A model generated the notes under the pieces. The model searched no databases, had not been told where the DNA came from, and saw only the letters and a program-made list of their open reading frames with translations. Below, one piece after another: positions 1 to 5,215 of a DNA stretch of 5,217 nt (the first letter of the stretch is position 1; each line of letters begins with the position of its first letter). Origin of the DNA: Bacillota bacterium (GTDB lineage Bacteria; Bacillota_E; Sulfobacillia; Sulfobacillales; Sulfobacillaceae); NCBI GenBank assembly GCA_021802375.1, contig JAKAAL010000393.1, positions 1-5,217 of the forward strand. Direction: 5' to 3'. The position numbers and the translations under genes were made by a program.

Positions 1-1
1 C

Positions 2-607
2 TCCGTGGGAGCGGGATTTGCCTTAAGCGGTGCCTTGGTCGGGCTTGAACAGGAATATGATGTGTTCGGGGTGCTGGTCCTCGGGTTGGTGACCGCATTT
101 GGAGGCGGCATTATCCGTAATCTCATTGTCGGGATTCCAGTGGCAGAGATTTGGCACCAAGGGCCTCCATTTGTGGCAGCCTTAGTCGCCATGACGTTGG
201 CCATTGGACTCCCGATTACGTGGAACCGTTATGGGAAAACCCCGATGCTGCTTTTTGATGCGATCGGCCTCGCCACCTTTGCGGTACAGGGAGCCCTTTA
301 CGCGGTGCGGGTCCATGCATCCCTGGGAGCCATTGTTGCAGCGGGAACAATTACGGGGATTGGGGGTGGAATTATCCGCGACGTGCTGGCTCAGAGAAAG
401 CCTCTCGTCCTCCGCGAGGAAATTTACGCAGCCTGGGCTCTTTTAGCCGGTCTCGTGATAGGACTCGGGCTCGTGAATCCGCATCGTGCCTTGCAGGTTT
501 ATACGTTGATTTTACTGGTGTTTTTGCTGCGGTTCTTTTCGGTCAAGTTGGCGTGGCATTTACCTCGGGGCCCCAAGCCTCCGAGCCAGGAGTCGTCCCT
601 CGGATGA
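2..607 (+). CDS. TRIC/UPF0126 family membrane channel or transporter, 5' end outside window
   Basis: Integral membrane protein built of two related three-helix repeats. The repeats are visible as GGGIIRNLIVG (about residue 35) and, after DAIGLATFAVQGALYAV, a second GGGIIRDVLAQR (about residue 120). This paired glycine-rich GGGxxRD signature is diagnostic of the UPF0126/TRIC family (PF03458). Some prokaryotic members form trimeric potassium-permeable channels, while the Pfam name and E. coli YadS point to glycine transport, so the substrate here is open. A GTG at position 5 could serve as start, but the reading frame is open to the window edge and FALSGAL normally sits inside the first helix. 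The true start is therefore probably about 10-15 codons upstream and the gene is partial. The C-terminal tail is short, polar and proline-rich. The next gene has its own promoter candidate, so co-transcription is not required. Confidence 0.9.
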   Translation, partial: SVGAGFALSGALVGLEQEYDVFGVLVLGLVTAFGGGIIRNLIVGIPVAEIWHQGPPFVAALVAMTLAIGLPITWNRYGKTPMLLFDAIGLATFAVQGALYAVRVHASLGAIVAAGTITGIGGGIIRDVLAQRKPLVLREEIYAAWALLAGLVIGLGLVNPHRALQVYTLILLVFLLRFFSVKLAWHLPRGPKPPSQESSLG

Positions 608-632
608 GGCCCTAAAACAACCCTGGCTTCAG

Positions 633-661
633 TCGACTCCAGGCGCCACTTAGGCTAAAAT
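633..661 (+). promoter_or_regulatory. Candidate sigma-A-type promoter for uppP
   Basis: A -35-like TCGACT (633-638, 4 of 6 matches to TTGACA) is followed after exactly 17 bases by a -10-like TAAAAT (656-661, 5 of 6 matches to TATAAT). Transcription would start near 668 and give a leader of about 50 bases carrying the AAGGAGG site. The -35 overlaps a short inverted repeat, CCTGG (622-626) with CCAGG (639-643). That repeat lacks a T-run and is not a convincing terminator. Judged by eye only. Confidence 0.35.
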
Positions 662-700
662 GGGCAAGATTGCAAACGATCGGTTCGATGGTTCGTCTAT

Positions 701-707
701 AAGGAGG
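701..707 (+). promoter_or_regulatory. Strong ribosome binding site of uppP
   Basis: AAGGAGG is a full anti-16S match, 11 bases ahead of the GTG at 719. It settles the GTG as the start, because no ATG lies at a suitable distance. Confidence 0.8.
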
Positions 708-718
708 ATTTTATCGTC

Positions 719-1567
719 GTGTCGCATCCCTATTTAGTCCCGGCGCTCTTCGCTGGCTTGATCCAAGGTATTGTCGAATGGCTGCCCGTGAGCAGTAAAA
801 CCATGATTACGATCTACTTCACGATTCTCGGCATTAAGGTGCAAAACGCCTACGATCTCGGCCTGATTGCGAATTTTGGATCCTTTTTTGCGGCACTCTA
901 TTATTTTCGTCGCGAAGCCTGGTCCACCTTAAAGGCTTTAGGTCATCCTTTTAGCGATGAGCCTTACGCTAAACTCCTGCGCTTTCTGTTTATTGGTACC
1001 TTAGCTACAGGAATCATCGGCATCCCGATTTATGTCGCGGTGCGCCACACCTTTAGTTCGGTGGGCGGCTCGATTGCGATGATTATTATCGGGCTTCTTT
1101 TGTTGTTTACGGCCACCTTGATGCGACGTAAGGAAAAGATGATAGTGTCCGCGCGTGCTACCGATGCGCCGCCCAAAGATCCCAACCTCAAGGCGGCGGT
1201 GTTAACCGGAGCCATGCAAGGTCTTGCGGCATTGCCGGGGATTAGCCGCAGTGGAATGACCATTACTCCCTTACTTTGGATGGGATTCAACGGAGAAGAG
1301 GCGATTCGTCTCTCCTTCATGTTGGACGTGTTGTCCTTGGTAGGCGCCGGGGTGGTGCCTCTAGTGATTGGAAGTGGAGGGCAATCGGCCGTGGCTCAAT
1401 TCGGCCTCAGCACCACAATCTTGATGGTGGCTGTGGCGTCCGTCGTCTCGTTCGCGGCCATTAATGCGGTGCTGAACGTGGCAAAACGACTACGGACCTC
1501 CACCGTGACTTATGTCATCGCAGGGATTACCCTGGTGGTGGCCGTTGCCGCCGTTATGGGCCTTTAG
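719..1567 (+). CDS. uppP: UppP/BacA-family undecaprenyl-diphosphate phosphatase, variant active site
   Basis: 282-residue polytopic membrane protein (E. coli UppP is 273). The family dephosphorylates undecaprenyl diphosphate outside the membrane to recycle the lipid carrier for peptidoglycan, and confers bacitracin resistance. Two signature regions are visible. The first, QGIVEWLPVSS (residues 16-26), matches the EGxxEFLPxSSTGH motif: Glu20 and Ser25/Ser26 are kept, but the first Glu is Gln16 and the usual T-G-H is Lys27-Thr28-Met29, so the expected histidine is missing. The second, ALPGISRSGMT (about 171-181), is intact and includes the essential arginine Arg177. Eight or so hydrophobic segments fill the rest, with a charged loop at about 138-158. 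The start is GTG with AAGGAGG upstream. The neighbour downstream is convergent and touches the stop codon. Family membership is sure; use of undecaprenyl rather than another polyprenyl substrate is inferred. Confidence 0.88.
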   Translation: MSHPYLVPALFAGLIQGIVEWLPVSSKTMITIYFTILGIKVQNAYDLGLIANFGSFFAALYYFRREAWSTLKALGHPFSDEPYAKLLRFLFIGTLATGIIGIPIYVAVRHTFSSVGGSIAMIIIGLLLLFTATLMRRKEKMIVSARATDAPPKDPNLKAAVLTGAMQGLAALPGISRSGMTITPLLWMGFNGEEAIRLSFMLDVLSLVGAGVVPLVIGSGGQSAVAQFGLSTTILMVAVASVVSFAAINAVLNVAKRLRTSTVTYVIAGITLVVAVAAVMGL

Positions 1568-2035
1568 TCACAACCACCGTCGGACACGCCGTTGGTAGTC
1601 CTGATAGGTGTTGCCAAACTTTTCGGTGAGGTAGCGCTCCTCGCGCGCGATCACTCCAAACCGGATGATGAGAAGCACGGGAACCAATAGAATCCAAAGC
1701 CAGAGCGTGGCAAAAAGCCACCCAAGGCCGATGTCGACACCTGCCATAGAAAGATAAATTGGATTGCGAGTGTAGCGGTATGGTCCGGAGTCGACGATGG
1801 TAGTGGTCGGTCGATTCGGGTCAGCATGGGTGCCGGCGTGGTGCATGGTGTATAGACTAAAGACGGCTACGCCGAGCCCGGACCCGATGAGGAGCCACCC
1901 GATGGCACTCCGAATCGGCGCCGCGACCGGAAGCCAAGGCAGAGGCAACAGCCAGGTCAGGAGAAAACCTAGTCCGATCCCGATAGCAAATATGAGCGGT
2001 GGCGGCGCTATGACACCTGGTCGATCGTCTACCAT
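1568..2035 (-). CDS. Isoprenylcysteine/phospholipid-type membrane methyltransferase family protein
   Basis: A 155-residue SAM-dependent integral membrane methyltransferase of the ICMT/PEMT-like group. The C-terminal half carries the diagnostic pair: GPYRYTRNPIYL (residues 84-95, R-N-P-x-Y) and REERYLTEKFG (131-141, with adjacent glutamates), then the usual basic end YxxYxxRVRRWL. Hydrophobic helices lie at about 12-32, 42-62, 95-108 and 111-129. The substrate cannot be read from sequence; bacterial homologues are mostly uncharacterised. An upstream in-frame ATG at 2060-2062 would add nine residues. I prefer the ATG at 2033-2035 because it has GGGAGG seven to eight bases ahead, and the promoter at 2070-2098 would start transcription almost on the upstream ATG. 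The gene converges on uppP with no base between the stops, so it is a separate transcription unit. Confidence 0.85.
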   Translation of the reverse strand: MVDDRPGVIAPPPLIFAIGIGLGFLLTWLLPLPWLPVAAPIRSAIGWLLIGSGLGVAVFSLYTMHHAGTHADPNRPTTTIVDSGPYRYTRNPIYLSMAGVDIGLGWLFATLWLWILLVPVLLIIRFGVIAREERYLTEKFGNTYQDYQRRVRRWL

Positions 2036-2042
2036 TGGGACA

Positions 2043-2048
2043 CCTCCC
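2043..2048 (-). promoter_or_regulatory. Ribosome binding site deciding the methyltransferase start
   Basis: On the minus strand GGGAGG stands seven to eight bases before the ATG at 2033-2035. The alternative ATG at 2060-2062 has no purine-rich site ahead of it. This favours the 155-residue over the 164-residue product. Confidence 0.65.
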
Positions 2049-2069
2049 AAGGTCTTATACATGGGAGTG

Positions 2070-2098
2070 ATCTTAAACTCTTTAGGTCAGATTGTCAG
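2070..2098 (-). promoter_or_regulatory. Candidate sigma-A-type promoter of the methyltransferase gene
   Basis: On the minus strand CTGACA (complement of 2093-2098, 5 of 6 matches to TTGACA) is followed by exactly 17 bases and then TAAGAT (complement of 2070-2075, 4 of 6 matches to TATAAT). The predicted start falls near 2062-2063, leaving a leader of about 27 bases with the GGGAGG site. Confidence 0.5.
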
Positions 2099-2249
2099 TA
2101 ATCATCTCCCGGTCGGGGCAAATAGCCGATCACTGGGGGGCGACGAACCGCTTGGTTCGGCCTTTGGGAACTTGGCGATAAAGAAATTACGCCTTTACCT
2201 CGTCAAGCCGTAATGCCAATTGATCTACCGTATCTGATAACAGCGTGAT

Positions 2250-2537
2250 CTAAATCGCGGTGCCTTCGCGGTGAATGTATGGAAAAGGCATTGGCAAGCG
2301 GTGCGATTTGGCCGGGGCTCCGCGTTCGGCCCATGTGTCCTGATAGGCCTCGTGCGAAAGGGGCCCCAATGCTAAAACCAGGTCAGCGACTCCCAGGATA
2401 TTATAGTTCCGGTGATGATGCCCATCGTTCCGCGTATTCGGGTAGAGGTACCTCGGATTTTCCCATATCTTGCTGCCCGTCATGACCATGATCTCCCGGG
2501 GTTCTCGGATTATCGAGGCATGAGTTATGGGTGGCAT
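2250..2537 (-). pseudogene. Doubtful small reading frame or gene remnant, unassigned
   Basis: The longest frame in the gap, 95 codons from an ATG at 2535-2537. No ribosome binding site precedes that ATG. A better internal start is the ATG at 2481-2483, with GGGAG nine bases ahead, giving 77 residues. The middle segment VADLVLALGPLSHEAYQDTW is protein-like and faintly recalls the C-terminal strand-helix of the uracil-DNA-glycosylase superfamily, where an LALG segment followed by a helix is common. The catalytic motifs of that superfamily are not visible in this frame, and the upstream frames carry stops. It may be the end of a frameshifted, decayed gene, or chance. The function is not assigned. 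It lies downstream of the cyclophilin gene on the same strand, separated by the inverted repeat. Confidence 0.22.
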
Positions 2538-2566
2538 GGGACGGATCGCTCGTCAACTTGGAAGCG

Positions 2567-2613
2567 TTGGCCAGACCTAGACAGTACGACAAGATGCGTG
2601 CCGGTCTGGCCAA
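2567..2613. repeat. Perfect 11-base inverted repeat behind the cyclophilin gene
   Basis: Left arm TTGGCCAGACC (2567-2577) is the exact reverse complement of right arm GGTCTGGCCAA (2603-2613), with a 25-base spacer. It lies 23 bases beyond the stop of the minus-strand cyclophilin gene, so as RNA it would form a stable stem at the end of the lipL-cyclophilin transcript. No T-run follows on either strand, so it is not a classical intrinsic terminator. It could be a transcript-stabilising stem, a protein-binding site or a scar of a mobile element. Confidence 0.7.
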
Positions 2614-2636
2614 AACCTCCCAAGATTGTCGGTGTC

Positions 2637-3062
2637 CTAGTCTTGAATCGTGACCTTGGTCATGTGGTTGCCTTGTTTAATCGCATCGACGACATCAAGG
2701 CCCTCGACGACCCGGCCAAACACGGTATGCACGCCGTCCAAGTGTGCTTGTGGGCTATGGCAGATGAAAAACTGGCTGCCGCCGGTGTCTTTTCCCGCGT
2801 GGGCCATCGATAGGGAGCCGCGTAGGTGCTTATGGGGGTTACCCTCGGTTTCACATTTGATGGTGTAGCCGGGACCACCAGTGCCGTTGCCCTTGGGGTC
2901 TCCGCCTTGAATCACAAAATTGGGAATGACCCGATGAAAAGTGAGCCCATCGTAGAATCCAGACTTTGCCAGTTTGGCAAAATTGGCCACCGTGCCCGGG
3001 GCTTCGTTGGGATATAAATCAACAACCATGGTGCCGTGTTCGGTCTCAATAACGGCTTGCAT
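2637..3062 (-). CDS. ppiB: Cyclophilin-type peptidyl-prolyl cis-trans isomerase, small cytoplasmic
   Basis: 141 residues, the usual size of a single-domain bacterial cyclophilin (B. subtilis PpiB is 143), with no signal peptide. It accelerates proline isomerisation during protein folding. Catalytic-groove motifs are all present: [15 protein letters not shown] (42-56) with the catalytic arginine Arg44, Phe49 and Gln52; SMAHAG (85-90); GGSQFFI (94-100) with Phe99; and [10 protein letters not shown] (107-116) with Leu108 and His112. The position of the human CypA tryptophan that contacts cyclosporin is His107, as in many bacterial members. The ATG at 3060-3062 has AGGAGG six bases ahead, located inside the end of the upstream lipL-like gene. 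The two genes overlap by 17 bases and must share a transcript, probably with coupled translation. The ppiB symbol rests on size and lack of a signal peptide. Confidence 0.95.
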   Translation of the reverse strand: MQAVIETEHGTMVVDLYPNEAPGTVANFAKLAKSGFYDGLTFHRVIPNFVIQGGDPKGNGTGGPGYTIKCETEGNPHKHLRGSLSMAHAGKDTGGSQFFICHSPQAHLDGVHTVFGRVVEGLDVVDAIKQGNHMTKVTIQD

Positions 3063-3840
3063 ATTGTGCCTCCTCTAAGTGGGCGCCGAGTTGGCGCGCG
3101 TGATAAAGATTCTTGGCTAGTTCCCATTCGCTGGGGGTCAAGGGCTCAGAGTGGAGATCATAGAGTGCCTGATGCCCTGCGATTAGAGCCTCGTGGACCG
3201 CGTCCACAGTGAGTGCAGACTGGCCGGCTAATTGATTCAGGGCGGTAACGGCCTCGGGGTCAAGTCTCAGGTCGGATCCGGCTCGCTCGTAAAATTCCTG
3301 CAACAGTGCCGTAGTCTTTACCGGATCTTGACTCACGAGGACCATACCGGACACCAAGGAAAAGCCTTGGCGAATCGCTTGGGCAATACCTGCCACTTTT
3401 TTGCCTTGGGCCACCAAGTCAAAAGGGCCTTCGCAGTAGGAGCCGGCGGCCCTGCCGAATTGGGCCGGGATGCCTAAATTTTGAAGCCCGCGAATGGTAC
3501 CGTCCGAGAGGTCTCGGAAATTTTGCTCCCATATGGTGAGATCGCGGCATGGTCGAGCTACACCGAAACTTAAACAGGTGGCATCCAATAGTACGGCAGA
3601 GCCGCCGCCAATGCGGATGAAAACCGGGTACCCTAAAGACCGTAACCAAGCCACGGCATCCGGTAAGTAGGGGAGCCGCTGATCTTTTGGACCAATCAAA
3701 ACGTAGGACTCCTGGCGACGTATGATAACGACCCATTCGTCACGTTCAACGGCGGTTTTGGCCACCACTTCGGGTAACACCGGGGATAAGGCAAGGGCCT
3801 TTTGGTCATTAAACTCGACCAACCTGACCGATTTTCGCAT
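3046..3840 (-). CDS. lipL: Lipoate/octanoate-protein transferase, LipL-like
   Basis: 264-residue soluble member of the biotin/lipoate A/B protein ligase fold. Visible are the substrate-loop motif [20 protein letters not shown] (76-95) and the lysine motif [15 protein letters not shown] (145-159). Between them is SYCEGPFDL (134-142), whose Cys136 matches the catalytic cysteine context of Bacillus LipL, the enzyme that passes octanoyl/lipoyl groups from the glycine-cleavage H protein to E2 subunits of 2-oxoacid dehydrogenases. Classic LplA ligases lack this cysteine and have an extra C-terminal domain absent here, so a cysteine-dependent amidotransferase is more likely than an ATP-using ligase. 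LipM-type octanoyltransferase is the main alternative. ATG start with a weak G-run (3850-3855) nine bases ahead. It is the first gene of a unit with the overlapping cyclophilin gene and divergent from the Fur-family gene; no convincing promoter was seen upstream of it. Confidence 0.82.
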   Translation of the reverse strand: MRKSVRLVEFNDQKALALSPVLPEVVAKTAVERDEWVVIIRRQESYVLIGPKDQRLPYLPDAVAWLRSLGYPVFIRIGGGSAVLLDATCLSFGVARPCRDLTIWEQNFRDLSDGTIRGLQNLGIPAQFGRAAGSYCEGPFDLVAQGKKVAGIAQAIRQGFSLVSGMVLVSQDPVKTTALLQEFYERAGSDLRLDPEAVTALNQLAGQSALTVDAVHEALIAGHQALYDLHSEPLTPSEWELAKNLYHARQLGAHLEEAQYASRY

Positions 3841-3964
3841 GATAATAAGCCCCCCACGCCTTTTGAAATGGTTCTTACGGTGTTCTATGGTAGACCACTG
3901 CGCATAAAAAGAAAAGTAAACGAAAGATCTCGGACGCCGTCAGTGCATCCCACCAGAATGTTTA

Positions 3965-3973
3965 TGATACAAT
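3965..3973 (+). promoter_or_regulatory. Extended -10 promoter of the Fur-family operon
   Basis: TGATACAAT (3965-3973) fits the extended -10 pattern TGnTATAAT with one mismatch. The expected -35 position (3945-3950, GCATCC) matches poorly, which is tolerated at extended -10 promoters. Transcription would begin near 3980. The overlapping TTATGAT resembles a PerR-box half-site, but the second half is not recognisable, so autoregulation is only a possibility. Confidence 0.5.
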
Positions 3974-3987
3974 TTTTCTATGAGCGT

Positions 3988-3994
3988 AAGGGGG
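3988..3994 (+). promoter_or_regulatory. Ribosome binding site deciding the Fur-family start
   Basis: AAGGGGG stands eight bases ahead of the ATG at 4003. The frame is open further upstream, to an ATG at 3802, but those codons lie before the promoter at 3965-3973 and overlap the divergent lipL-like gene. Confidence 0.65.
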
Positions 3995-4002
3995 CGGTGG
4001 GC

Positions 4003-4422
4003 ATGACGGCGGAGAGCGTGCTGCGCGAGCGAGGTCTTCGGGTGACGCCGCAGCGCCGTGCGGTCTTGGAATATTTCCTGCAACATCCGGGGCAACACCA
4101 GACGGCCGATGGCCTTTGGAGTGCTATTCAAGCGACCTCTCCCGAGATTGCGCGTGGTACAGTGTATAAGGCTTTACACGATCTGATCAAGGCCCGGGTT
4201 CTAGAACATCTCCCTACGCCCACCGGGGGCGATCTATACGGCCTACGGCTCAACCCCCATCACCACTTCGTCTGTCTTTGCTGTGGCGGGGTGGATGACT
4301 TGCCCGAGACATTTCAGCCGCAGATTGAATATCCCGCAATCGATTCGGTGACCTCCATCGCCTCGGTGGACGTGGTATTTCGAGGAGTCTGTCAGCGCTG
4401 TAGTCTTGGTCAGTCGTCGTGA
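4003..4422 (+). CDS. Fur/PerR-family metal- or peroxide-responsive transcriptional regulator
   Basis: 139 residues, the normal size for the family. The N-terminal winged helix shows LRVTPQRRAVLEYF (12-25) and the recognition region GTVYKALHDL (52-61). The C-terminal dimerisation and metal domain has HHHFVCLCCGGVDDL (86-100) and FRGVCQRCS (126-134). Cys91/Cys94 and Cys130/Cys133 form the four-cysteine structural zinc site typical of PerR. Compared with B. subtilis PerR, the regulatory-metal ligands His37, His91, His93 and Asp104 correspond to His32, His86, His88 and Asp99. The Asp85 position is Gly80 by my hand alignment, so the sensing site may differ. PerR-like is the best guess; a zinc or iron sensor is possible. 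It overlaps the next gene by four bases (GTGA) and heads a three-gene unit. The start at 4003 is chosen from the ribosome binding site, promoter position and family length. Confidence 0.9.
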   Translation: MTAESVLRERGLRVTPQRRAVLEYFLQHPGQHQTADGLWSAIQATSPEIARGTVYKALHDLIKARVLEHLPTPTGGDLYGLRLNPHHHFVCLCCGGVDDLPETFQPQIEYPAIDSVTSIASVDVVFRGVCQRCSLGQSS

Positions 4423-4850
4423 CGAGCTTGGGGAGACTGGGTCGTTCGATCTGGAGGCTCGCCGTGGGGATTTGGCTCGGTGGTCTGGTGTTCTTTTCCC
4501 TAGTGGTGACTGAAGTGGTGTTTCGGGTTCTCCCGCTAAGCTATCGGGGCAAATTTCTTACGGCCATTTTTCCATCCTACTATTCGTTTGAGACTTGGGT
4601 CGGGGGCGCGGCCCTACTGGGAATCGTATGGGCATTGATTCGAGGGAAAATGCCTCGTGGATGGCTCATTATGGTGTTGACCCTGGCCTCCTGGGTCTTG
4701 GTGTTGTGGGCTCATCACTTGCTCGGCCTCATGAATCAGGTGAATGCCGCGTCGGCCGCATTCCAACGCTGGCATCATGAATCGGTCACGGCCGACGGCC
4801 TTGTCGGCGTCTTTCTGATCGTTAGCGTGCTGGTGGATAGCTGGCGATGA
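4419..4850 (+). CDS. DUF4149/TMEM205-like four-helix membrane protein
   Basis: 143 residues with four predicted membrane helices at about 11-35, 57-75, 80-104 and 122-140. The opening GIWLGGLVFFSLVVTEVVFRVLP (split here as residues 17-32 and 33-39), the FPSYY segment (51-55) and the AFQRWHHESV segment (114-123) before the last helix match the layout of the DUF4149 (TMEM205-like) family. Its biochemical role is unknown. The start is a GTG overlapping the stop of the Fur-family gene by four bases, with only a weak ribosome site, which points to translation coupled to the regulator. The end overlaps the next gene by four bases (ATGA). The context suggests its amount is tied to the metal or peroxide regulator. 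Confidence 0.8.
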   Translation: MTSLGRLGRSIWRLAVGIWLGGLVFFSLVVTEVVFRVLPLSYRGKFLTAIFPSYYSFETWVGGAALLGIVWALIRGKMPRGWLIMVLTLASWVLVLWAHHLLGLMNQVNAASAAFQRWHHESVTADGLVGVFLIVSVLVDSWR

Positions 4851-5215
4851 AACCCCTATCCTGGATTGCCGACCCGCGCCTGACCGTGTATGTGGCGCCG
4901 ACCCCTATGGCCCTGCCGTTGGCATTAAAAGACATCATCGAAACCCACTGGTCCCAGGTGCAACACCGCGATCCCCAATTCTTTCGTGGCCCGGTCCTGT
5001 CGCTCGCGTCCATCCAACGCGACCAAAGTCGATGGTCCCTCAGCACACAGTTCACCGACTTTGCGCATTATCTCTATAGCCGCGAGCATCTCACGCCCGA
5101 CGATCCCTATTGGGTGCGGGTGGTATTCGCTGCCGCGTTGGTAATTTCCCACGATCGCCAATTGCTAGCGGGCGTGATGGCCAGGGATACGGCCCGCCCC
5201 GATCGGCTAAAGTAA
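4847..5215 (+). CDS. Nudix-hydrolase-like N-terminal fragment, stops before the Nudix box
   Basis: 122 residues, soluble. The order of features (FRGPVLSLASI at 45-55, FAHYLYSREHL at 71-81, then VVFAAALVISHDRQLLAGVM at 91-110 and TARPDR at 114-119) resembles the N-terminal extension and first catalytic-domain strands of a group of Nudix proteins. In those, a segment like AALLITSDGxLLxGRMxxHTAxPG leads straight into the glycine-rich strand and Nudix box. Here a TAA follows Lys122, so the GX5EX7REUXEEXGU box is absent. The gene may be a truncated or frameshifted Nudix hydrolase whose remainder lies past the window edge two bases on, or a genuine short protein. The ATG overlaps the previous stop by four bases, making it third in the Fur-family unit. 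The reading frame is sound; the family call is by eye. Confidence 0.55.
   Translation: MKPLSWIADPRLTVYVAPTPMALPLALKDIIETHWSQVQHRDPQFFRGPVLSLASIQRDQSRWSLSTQFTDFAHYLYSREHLTPDDPYWVRVVFAAALVISHDRQLLAGVMARDTARPDRLK

Larger units (their letters stand above)
2099..2636. other. Long intergenic stretch, no confident gene
   Basis: About 540 bases between the methyltransferase promoter and the cyclophilin stop. Reading frames on both strands are short and lack recognisable domains. Structures seen are: a 6-bp hairpin with a GCTT loop, CGAACC (2144-2149) with GGTTCG (2154-2159); a weaker pair ATTACG (2186-2191) with CGTAAT (2209-2214); a doubtful minus-strand reading frame (2250-2537); and a perfect 11-base inverted repeat (2567-2613). 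No tRNA fold and no riboswitch consensus that I know was found. The stretch could be a decayed gene plus regulatory sequence. Confidence 0.6.

Noticed and set aside
622..643. Terminator between the TRIC-family gene and uppP
   Set aside because: The CCTGG/CCAGG stem is only 5 bp with a 12-base loop and no T-run follows.
1797..2213. 138-codon plus-strand frame
   Set aside because: It is mostly antisense to the methyltransferase gene and shows no domain.
2103..2214. Possible riboswitch or tRNA-like structure around the CGAACC/GGTTCG hairpin
   Set aside because: Compared by eye with c-di-GMP, cobalamin, T-box and tRNA consensus features; no set of conserved bases fits, and the hairpin is only 6 bp.
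2412..2813. 133-codon plus-strand frame in the gap and into the cyclophilin gene
   Set aside because: Its second half is antisense to the well-supported cyclophilin gene and the first half has no recognisable feature or ribosome site.
3841..3930. Promoter for the lipL-like gene
   Set aside because: A T-rich tract on the minus strand (about 3902-3922) offers -35-like hexamers, but none pairs with a good -10 at 16-18 bases.
3962..3976. PerR or Fur box in front of the regulator gene
   Set aside because: Only the left half (TTATGAT) resembles the PerR box; the right half does not complete the palindrome, so it is noted as a possibility only.
3802..4002. 67-codon N-terminal extension of the Fur-family frame
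   Set aside because: It overlaps the divergent lipL-like start and the putative promoter, has no Fur-family similarity, and a better ribosome site precedes the ATG at 4003.
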